Assembly: GCA_050303435.1 (NCBI GenBank)
Contig: JBNLBT010000107.1
Coordinates: forward strand, 1 to 11,300
DNA: 11,300 bases
Source: JBNLBT01 sp050303435
Lineage (GTDB): Bacteria; Pseudomonadota; Gammaproteobacteria; Xanthomonadales; Marinicellaceae
Reading direction: 5' to 3'
The translations under genes and the position numbers were made by a program. Below the pieces are notes generated by a model. The model was not told the origin of the DNA and searched no databases. It saw nothing but the letters and a program-made list of their open reading frames with translations. Positions 7,801-11,300 of this stretch are shown here, piece after piece; position 1 is the stretch's first letter; each line of letters begins with the position of its first letter.

Positions 7801-8024
7801 TGATTCTGGCCTCTGGCGCCGGCGCCGAGACGCGCGTGGTGATCGGCATTGTGGTGCTGGCCGGGGTGCTGGCCTCGACCGTGTTCACCCTCTTCATTGT
7901 GCCGGTGGCCTACGCCCTGATGGCGCGCAACACCGCTTCACCCGGCGCCATTGCCCGTGAATTAAAACGGCAGCAGTCCACCGATGCGGCGACCCATTCG
8001 AGCGCTTCAGCAGCGCGCAGCTGA
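4884..8024 (+). CDS. RND multidrug efflux transporter, inner-membrane permease (HAE1 family)
   Basis: 1046 residues from ATG 4884, the normal length for AcrB/MexB-type pumps. It is a proton-driven homotrimeric inner-membrane antiporter that drives drugs or other hydrophobic compounds out through an adaptor and an outer-membrane channel. The N-terminus MLLTDLSVKRPVF leads into TM1 (about 12-30). Then come the first porter loop (EYPDIDPP, VNYPGAPA), TM2-TM6 from about 334 with the TM4 proton-relay pair Asp401-Asp402 in GLVVDDAIVMLENI, a second periplasmic loop, and TM7-TM12 with Lys925 in GLAAKNGILIVEF, the counterpart of AcrB Lys940. The frame is open for seven codons upstream, but ATG 4884 fits best: GGAG at 4870-4873 precedes it and it lies 1 nt after the adaptor stop. 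The gene is intact although its adaptor is frameshifted. No outer-membrane factor follows; the next gene is convergent and overlaps its last 18 bases. Substrate unknown. Confidence 0.95.
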   Translation: MLLTDLSVKRPVFASVISLLLIAFGLVSFQRLGLREYPDIDPPVVTVEVNYPGAPANIVETRITEIIEERISGIEGIEFIESSSQDGESSVTIEFSINRDIDAAANDVRDRIAGVQDNLPEEAEPPEVQKVDSSNDVVIWQNLTSDRMTVPELTDYAERYLVDQYSTLDGVARVRVGGGLRYAMRVWLDRMELAARGLSVSDVERALRAENIELPAGSLESEQRLFKARVNRHFKRPEDFATLVLAEGADGHLIRLGDVARVELGLQEDRTLFRGNGVPMVGIGTIKQSNANTIEVARAVKALTARLNQNLPPGMSIEPSYDASVFIEAAISEVYLTLFIAMLCVVAVIYLFLGSMRAMLIPAVTVPVSIVATFIVIYALGFSINLLTLLALVLAIGLVVDDAIVMLENIVRRMQEKGETALVASFRGARQVGFAVVATTLVLISVFVPITFLQGDIGRLFTEFALTIAAAVGFSSLVALTLSPMLASKMLQSGHNKSNRLLRGVNRQINRQRNGYVRLIGRALRRPALTIGVFIALLVATGLLFPRIAREFSPAEDRGAFFIMINGPEGASFEYMEKYMDTIEQRLMRYVDSGEFKRLLVRAPRAFGNIENFSSGLIIVLLDQWGQRRPAWDIMDEIRAELHAMPGVRAFPVMRQGLGGGTQKPVQFVIGGASYAELAEWRDQLLNLLAEDNPGLEGLDSNYKATRPQIDFDVDYTRAADLGVTIQEIGRTLQTMMGGRNVTTFMDQGEEYDVVLEGERAQQRSFDDVQNIYVRSDRTGELIPLSNLVEINEYGAAETLTRYNRIRAVTLEANLAAGYRLGEALDHLNALVREHLPPQAVIDYKGQSRDFIFAGGSMLFVFLLGIGVVFLVLAAQFESYVHPLVIMLTVPLAMGGGLLGLYLAGASLNIYSQIGLIMLVGLAAKNGILIVEFANQLRDQGLCFHRALLSACKVRFRPIIMTGLTTVAGAVPLILASGAGAETRVVIGIVVLAGVLASTVFTLFIVPVAYALMARNTASPGAIARELKRQQSTDAATHSSASAARS

Positions 8025-8489
8025 ACGCCGCATGGTCAGCAAATGCGGCGTGAAGCCGGCCTTCTCATAGGCGCGGATGGCCGCCGGGTTGCGGCTGTAA
8101 ACCTGCAACTGAACCTCTAGGATGCCGCGTTCGGCAAACCAGCCATCCAGCGCCGCCAGGATGTTCTGACAGACCGACTGGCCGCGGTGTTCCGGGCGCA
8201 CGTAGAGAAACCCGATGTAGCCCAGGTGGCTGTGCCTGTAGTGCGCCTGACGCGCGCGGATCTGGCCGTAGCCACTGCCGATCACGCGCCCGTCGCATTC
8301 GGCCACCAGCACTTCCACGTCCTCGGCGTCGATGTACGCCGCCAGATCGTAGTAATGAATGGTCTGTTTTTGTTTCAGCGTTGGGTCCATCGGCCGTTCG
8401 GTGGCGATGATTTGCTGCTCAAACTCCAGCAGCACCGGCAAGTCGGCGGCTCTGGCCGCACGGATGGTGTGTAATTTCGATGCGTTCAT
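8007..8489 (-). CDS. GNAT family N-acetyltransferase
   Basis: 160 residues from ATG 8489-8487; a GTG two codons upstream (8495) is an alternative. The protein has the GNAT fold: N-terminal strand and helices (TIRAARAADLPVLLEFEQQ), the acetyl-CoA-binding motif A at about 92-108 (IGFLYVRPEHRGQSVCQ, where HRGQSV stands in for the usual R/Q-x-x-G-x-G/A), and motif B NPAAIRAYEKAGF (134-146). The ATERPMDPTLKQ...IHYYDL stretch is typical of a subgroup I recall from Gammaproteobacteria and Bacteroidetes; its substrate is unknown to me. The 3' end overlaps the RND gene by 18 bp tail to tail. Upstream on the same strand, 137 bp away, is the second GNAT gene, so it may be the last member of that cluster or be read from its own promoter (8496-8501). 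No Shine-Dalgarno sequence precedes the start. Confidence 0.9.
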   Translation of the reverse strand: MNASKLHTIRAARAADLPVLLEFEQQIIATERPMDPTLKQKQTIHYYDLAAYIDAEDVEVLVAECDGRVIGSGYGQIRARQAHYRHSHLGYIGFLYVRPEHRGQSVCQNILAALDGWFAERGILEVQLQVYSRNPAAIRAYEKAGFTPHLLTMRRSAARC

Positions 8490-8495
8490 GGGCAC

Positions 8496-8501
8496 AGTTT
8501 A
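8496..8501 (-). promoter_or_regulatory. Possible -10 box directly before the GNAT gene
   Basis: TAAACT on the minus strand (4 of 6 to consensus) sits exactly 6 nt before the ATG at 8489, which would again give a leaderless mRNA. There is no good -35 at the right distance. It is offered only because the gene lacks a ribosome binding site. Confidence 0.25.
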
Positions 8502-8589
8502 GAGCCTGCGCACATATTTTGAAACGCTGAATTAAACTTTGAATCGTCCGCACAGGGGGCCGCGTGCAGCGCCGTTTGCCCGCAGTCAA

Positions 8590-8602
8590 TGCTCACTGAG
8601 CA
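8590..8602. repeat. 13-bp palindrome between the two GNAT genes
   Basis: TGCTCA, one base C, TGAGCA: perfect 6-bp arms around a single centre base. The arms are too close together for an RNA hairpin, so a dimeric regulator's site is more plausible than a terminator. It lies 25 bp beyond the stop of the upstream GNAT gene and about 100 bp before the downstream one. No T-tract follows. Confidence 0.25.
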
Positions 8603-8626
8603 GCGCGGCACGCCGCCATTGCTGCG

Positions 8627-9088
8627 TTACTGACAGGCGCGCTGCAACAACCATTCTTCGCCGTCGTCGGACGACTGCAGGGCAAAACCGCAGGCGCGGT
8701 AAAAATCAATCAGACCCTGCGATTCCACGGTCAGCCAGAATCCGGCCGCGCGGTGCACCGCCGGCAGCAGCGCCAACCAGCGCGCGCCGTGACCGCGGCC
8801 GCGCAAATGCACCGGCACCCACAGAAAACCGATGTAGTGCCAGTTCGCATCGAACAGGGTCGCGTGCGCATCTTCCAGCGCCGAAGTGCCGGCGTGACGC
8901 GCGTGCCAGACCACCCCACCGCACAGCAACTCGCCGGCGCTTTGCAGCGCATACACCGTGGCCGTGGCCGCGCGGTCGGGCATGGCCAGCAATTCGTCGC
9001 GCCAGTCCACCGGCAGCATGTGCAGATAGGCCTGCGCCGGCCAGGGCAGCGCCACCAGCGTCGCGGCGTTTCCGCCCTCGGTGCTCAC
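8627..9088 (-). CDS. GNAT family N-acetyltransferase coupled to the ATP-grasp gene
   Basis: 153 residues from GTG 9088-9086. This start is chosen because it overlaps the stop of the upstream ATP-grasp gene as GTGA, a standard translational-coupling arrangement; the longer open frame to 9274 lies wholly inside that gene and its extra residues look like shadow coding. The GNAT core is visible: a strand with LLCGGVVWHAR, the acetyl-CoA loop VPVHLRGRGHGARW with R96-x-x-G99-x-G101 matching the R/Q-x-x-G-x-G/A rule, then FWLTVES and FYRACGF (129-135), the motif B part. The N-terminus WPAQAYLHMLPVDWRDELLAM is unusual and may shape the substrate pocket. The substrate is unknown; being co-translated with an ATP-dependent ligase-like protein suggests it acts on the ligase's product or substrate. 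A clear member of the family, little similar to the GNAT at 8007-8489. Confidence 0.85.
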   Translation of the reverse strand: MSTEGGNAATLVALPWPAQAYLHMLPVDWRDELLAMPDRAATATVYALQSAGELLCGGVVWHARHAGTSALEDAHATLFDANWHYIGFLWVPVHLRGRGHGARWLALLPAVHRAAGFWLTVESQGLIDFYRACGFALQSSDDGEEWLLQRACQ

Positions 9089-10380
9089 AACAAACCCCAG
9101 GCGCGCAGGCGATCGGAGTCTTCCACCCAGCGGTCGCCGATGTCGGTGCGGTAATAGGCGTTGTTCAGAATCACCTGAGAAATGCGGTTGCGCATCTGTT
9201 TTTGTGCTTCGGCCATGGTCAAACCGGTGCCGGAGACCAGCAGGGCCAGGCCGGTGTCGCCGGTCACCAGCCATTCGTTGTTGATTTTTTTCAAGTGCAT
9301 CGGGTGAATGCCTTCGGCCATCGGTTTCTTGAAAATCACCACCGAGTCCTTGGAAAACAACTCAAAACTTTTGCGGTCGGTGAATGGAAACGGCGGCACC
9401 GCCATGTAGGCGCCGACCTGATAGCCTTTGCGCACGCGAAAACGCTGCAATTCCCCACGCGCCAGGCGCATCAGCACATCGCCGATGGGTTCACGCAGGC
9501 CGGCGCGCTGGATGAAAATCTGCGGAAAACCAAAGCGGGCGGTGAATTCCAGCGGGTAGATGCCGTGGTGATTGACGATGCAGTTGATGTCAATGGAACC
9601 GATGAAGCGTTGCGCACGCAGGGTTTCAGTGAACAGCCCCAGGGTGGCGTCAAACAGCGGCGAGTCGTCGACCCACAGCATGCTGGTGCCCATCTCGCCG
9701 GTGGCCACACCGAGCTCGCCGGGGAACAGTTTTTTGTGTTCAAAGGTGATGTTCAGCGGGCGGGCAAAATCGCTGCCATTGAAAAATCCGGACACCGACA
9801 CTTCCACCCCGGTGACCTTGCGTTGCAACTGAAAGCGACCGAATTCATTGCCCCAGGTGCGCTCATAGGCTTTCATCACACGAATCACATCGGCGCCGGC
9901 CTCATCCTGGCCTACGAACAGCAATTGCTTCAATTCCTGAATTTCATCGCAGGGTTTGATCACGTAGGCGTGCGGGTTTTCTGTCACGTGGCGGATGGCG
10001 TCGGCAAACGAGTTGAACTCATGCGAATTGAGCACCCGCACGCCGTGCTTGCGCAGTTCATTCTGGCCGAACTGCCGGTCCAGCTCCAGGCGGTCGGTGT
10101 AGCGCGTGCCGCCGATCACGTGACGACCTTCGGCACGCAGGGCTTCACACACCGCGCCGTAGCCGGTGTAATCAAAAATAATCAGGTCGGCCCAGTCCAG
10201 GTGCTTGCGCCAGTCCCGGGTGATCGGCACAAAACCGTGGCCGATGCCGCGACTGGGCTTGTCCTCAATATAATATTTAACGAGCGCACCGGATTGTTTG
10301 ATGGCGCAGGCGATGTCGAGCAATTCACCCCAGCGGGATACGATCAGAAATTTAACACCGGCGCAAGCGGCTGGCTTCAT
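9085..10380 (-). CDS. PurD-like ATP-grasp protein (GARS-like), function unknown
   Basis: 431 residues, the length of PurD (glycinamide ribonucleotide synthetase), and with its domain order. There is an N-terminal Rossmann-like part (KFLIVSRWGELLDIACAI, ADLIIFDYTGYG, HVIGGTRY), an ATP-grasp core (DRQFGQNELRKHGVRVL, VIKP with Lys142, VEVSVSGFF with Glu193, FEHKKLFPGELG, GEMGTS, and YPLEFTARFG with Glu278), and a C-terminal PurD-C-like part (GTGLTMAEA, YYRTDIGDRW). It is not a standard PurD. The GGREHA loop that binds phosphoribosylamine is replaced by RWGELLDIA. The GKG of the nucleotide loop is absent. Thr280 stands where PurD has the metal-binding Asn of EFN. An ATP-dependent carboxylate-amine ligase with another substrate is the best inference. 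ATG 10380 has AAGG 6 nt upstream (10387-10390). Its stop overlaps the next GNAT start (GTGA), so the two are one operon. Databases may label it phosphoribosylamine-glycine ligase. Confidence 0.82.
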   Translation of the reverse strand: MKPAACAGVKFLIVSRWGELLDIACAIKQSGALVKYYIEDKPSRGIGHGFVPITRDWRKHLDWADLIIFDYTGYGAVCEALRAEGRHVIGGTRYTDRLELDRQFGQNELRKHGVRVLNSHEFNSFADAIRHVTENPHAYVIKPCDEIQELKQLLFVGQDEAGADVIRVMKAYERTWGNEFGRFQLQRKVTGVEVSVSGFFNGSDFARPLNITFEHKKLFPGELGVATGEMGTSMLWVDDSPLFDATLGLFTETLRAQRFIGSIDINCIVNHHGIYPLEFTARFGFPQIFIQRAGLREPIGDVLMRLARGELQRFRVRKGYQVGAYMAVPPFPFTDRKSFELFSKDSVVIFKKPMAEGIHPMHLKKINNEWLVTGDTGLALLVSGTGLTMAEAQKQMRNRISQVILNNAYYRTDIGDRWVEDSDRLRAWGLL

Positions 10381-10488
10381 GAAACACCTTGATGTAAGGA
10401 TGGCCCGCGTCGCTCAAGTCCGGGACCTGGTCGGCCACGACGTGGACTACGCACGGCGCAACGTGACCCGCAACCGGACGCGGGGAAT
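10381..10488 (-). promoter_or_regulatory. Leader region of the ATP-grasp/GNAT operon
   Basis: About 107 nt would be transcribed before the ATG at 10380. It holds a near-palindrome, CCACG-T-CGTGG on the minus strand (10435-10445), enclosed by inverted arms GTCCGG (10474-10479) and CCGGAC (10418-10423), and ends with the AAGG ribosome binding site. I do not recognise a known riboswitch, and no open frame here has a convincing start. Confidence 0.3.
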
Positions 10489-10494
10489 GCGCGT

Positions 10495-10537
10495 ATTATG
10501 GCGCAACTTCAGCGCTTGGCAACTGTTTTTTTAACAG
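10495..10537 (-). promoter_or_regulatory. Sigma-70 promoter with A-tract for the ATP-grasp/GNAT operon
   Basis: On the minus strand: -35 TTGCCA (10517-10522, 5 of 6), a 16-bp spacer, and -10 CATAAT (10495-10500, 5 of 6). Immediately upstream of the -35 is CTGTTAAAAAAACAG (10523-10537), whose A-run is placed like an UP element and which has 5-bp inverted arms. The start of transcription would be near 10488. This is the best full promoter in the window and separates the operon from the sodium channel gene. Confidence 0.6.
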
Positions 10538-10577
10538 CCCGACGCCCGGCATTTTGCAGCGCACATCGGGCCAGGAA

Positions 10578-11300
10578 TCAATCGCCTTCGCGCGACGGTA
10601 TGCGTTGCGCCAGATCGCGCATTTGCCGTCTTAACGCGGTGATTTCCTGCAGCAGGGCTTCGCGTTCGGAATGCGCCTCCGCGATGGCTTCGCGGTCGCT
10701 GATGCCCTGTTCGATTTCATGTTTGGTCTGCATCGCGTTGACCACCACGGCGATGAACAGATTGAGCATGGTGAAGGTGGCCAGCAGGATGAATGGCACA
10801 AAAAACACCCAGGCCGAAGGGTGTGTTTGCATCACCGGCCGCACGATGCCCATAGACCAGCTTTCCAGTGTCATGATCTGAAACAGGCTGTACAGTGAAC
10901 GCCCCAGGGTGCCGAACCATTGCGGAAAATCGGCGCCATACAGGGTGGTGGCAATCACCGCCGCAACGTAGAAAATAATGCTCAGCAAAGCGATGATGGA
11001 CCCCATGCCGGGCAAGGACTGCAACAACGCCGAGACCACCGCGCGCATGCTGCCGGACACCGAGATCAAACGCAGCACACGGATCACGCGGAAGGCGCGC
11101 AGCACCGACAGCGGTCCGCTGGCCGGCACCAGCGCGATCATCACCACGATGAAATCAAACACCCCCCACGGGTCTTTGAAAAAAGCCAGCCGGTGCACCC
11201 ACAGCCGCGCGGCAATTTCCAGCACAAACACGGCCAGAATGACCTGATCAATGCGCGTCAGCAGAAGCCCGAATCGTTGCACCACTTCGGCGGAGGTCTG
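10578..11300 (-). CDS. Voltage-gated sodium channel of the NaChBac/NavAb type (N-terminus outside window)
   Basis: 240 residues are visible and the frame stays open to the window edge (QTSAEVVQRFG aligns with the S1-S2 loop of NavAb), so S1 lies beyond 11300. Parts in order: S2 (about 16-36, with Glu28), S3 (Asp49 in VFDFIVVMIALVP), S4 with four arginines every third residue (68, 71, 74, 77), S5, the pore with selectivity filter T144-L-E-S-W-S149, identical to that of NavAb, S6 (about 166-190, with Asn180), and a charged C-terminal coiled coil (about 203-232) typical of the tetramer neck. It conducts Na+ across the inner membrane in response to voltage; roles in motility, pH or chemotaxis are known for some relatives. 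The stop is TGA 10580-10578; 197 bp and a separate promoter lie between it and the ATP-grasp gene. The call is near certain. Confidence 0.95.
   Translation of the reverse strand, partial: QTSAEVVQRFGLLLTRIDQVILAVFVLEIAARLWVHRLAFFKDPWGVFDFIVVMIALVPASGPLSVLRAFRVIRVLRLISVSGSMRAVVSALLQSLPGMGSIIALLSIIFYVAAVIATTLYGADFPQWFGTLGRSLYSLFQIMTLESWSMGIVRPVMQTHPSAWVFFVPFILLATFTMLNLFIAVVVNAMQTKHEIEQGISDREAIAEAHSEREALLQEITALRRQMRDLAQRIPSREGD

Noticed and set aside
9089..9274. Longer N-terminus for the GNAT gene at 8627-9088
   Set aside because: These residues are antisense-like, fully inside the ATP-grasp coding region, and the GTGA overlap gives a natural start.
8539..10392. Plus-strand open frame of 617 codons opposite the ATP-grasp and GNAT genes
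   Set aside because: Arg/Ala/Pro/His-rich antisense shadow with no recognisable domain; the minus strand carries two clear family members covering the same bases.
10379..10534. Small plus-strand frame starting at ATG 10379
   Set aside because: No ribosome binding site, Arg-rich composition and no motif; it overlaps the leader and promoter of the minus-strand operon.
10523..10537. CTGTTTTTTTAACAG as a rho-independent terminator
   Set aside because: On the minus strand, where the channel gene ends, the run is A rather than T, and the GCCCGA/TCGGGC arms further up enclose a 23-base loop; on the plus strand there is no gene to end. It fits better as an A-tract upstream of the promoter.

Overview
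The window is GC-rich, gene-dense bacterial chromosome. The content (HAE1-type RND pump, apt, a bacterial voltage-gated Na+ channel, and a secreted beta-helix protein ending in an IFRDGFE-type tail) points to a Gammaproteobacterium. The tail resembles ones I recall from Xanthomonadales/Wenzhouxiangella/Marinicella-like bacteria; this placement is inference and only moderately secure. I see no tRNA, rRNA, CRISPR array, insertion sequence, phage gene or plasmid function.

Layout. 1-179 (+): C-terminal end of an amidohydrolase. 389-3106 (+): a 905-residue exported parallel beta-helix protein made of two diverged ~438-residue copies, with its own -10 box and ribosome binding site. 3137-3667 (-): apt, convergent with it and only 30 bp away. 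3849-8024 (+): an RND efflux operon divergent from apt. Its periplasmic adaptor (3849-4882) is broken by a one-base shift near 4113, while the inner-membrane transporter (4884-8024) is intact; no outer-membrane factor follows. 8007-8489 (-): a GNAT acetyltransferase whose 3' end overlaps the pump tail to tail. 9085-10380 and 8627-9088 (-): a two-gene operon of a PurD-like ATP-grasp protein and a second GNAT enzyme, joined by a GTGA stop/start overlap. 10578-11300 (-): a NavAb/NaChBac-type sodium channel lacking its N-terminus at the window edge.

How the genes relate. Most of the window is ordinary housekeeping and transport. The candidate for something less described is the minus-strand cluster at 8007-10380. 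Its ATP-grasp protein has PurD architecture but lacks several PurD hallmark residues, is translationally coupled to one acetyltransferase, and lies close to a second. That suggests a small ligase/acyltransferase pathway of unknown product rather than purine synthesis. It has a good promoter with an A-tract upstream and a ~107-nt leader. Other points of interest are the frameshifted adaptor beside an intact pump, a perfect TATAAT placed so that the adaptor mRNA would be leaderless, and the duplicated secreted protein with its short C-terminal tail.
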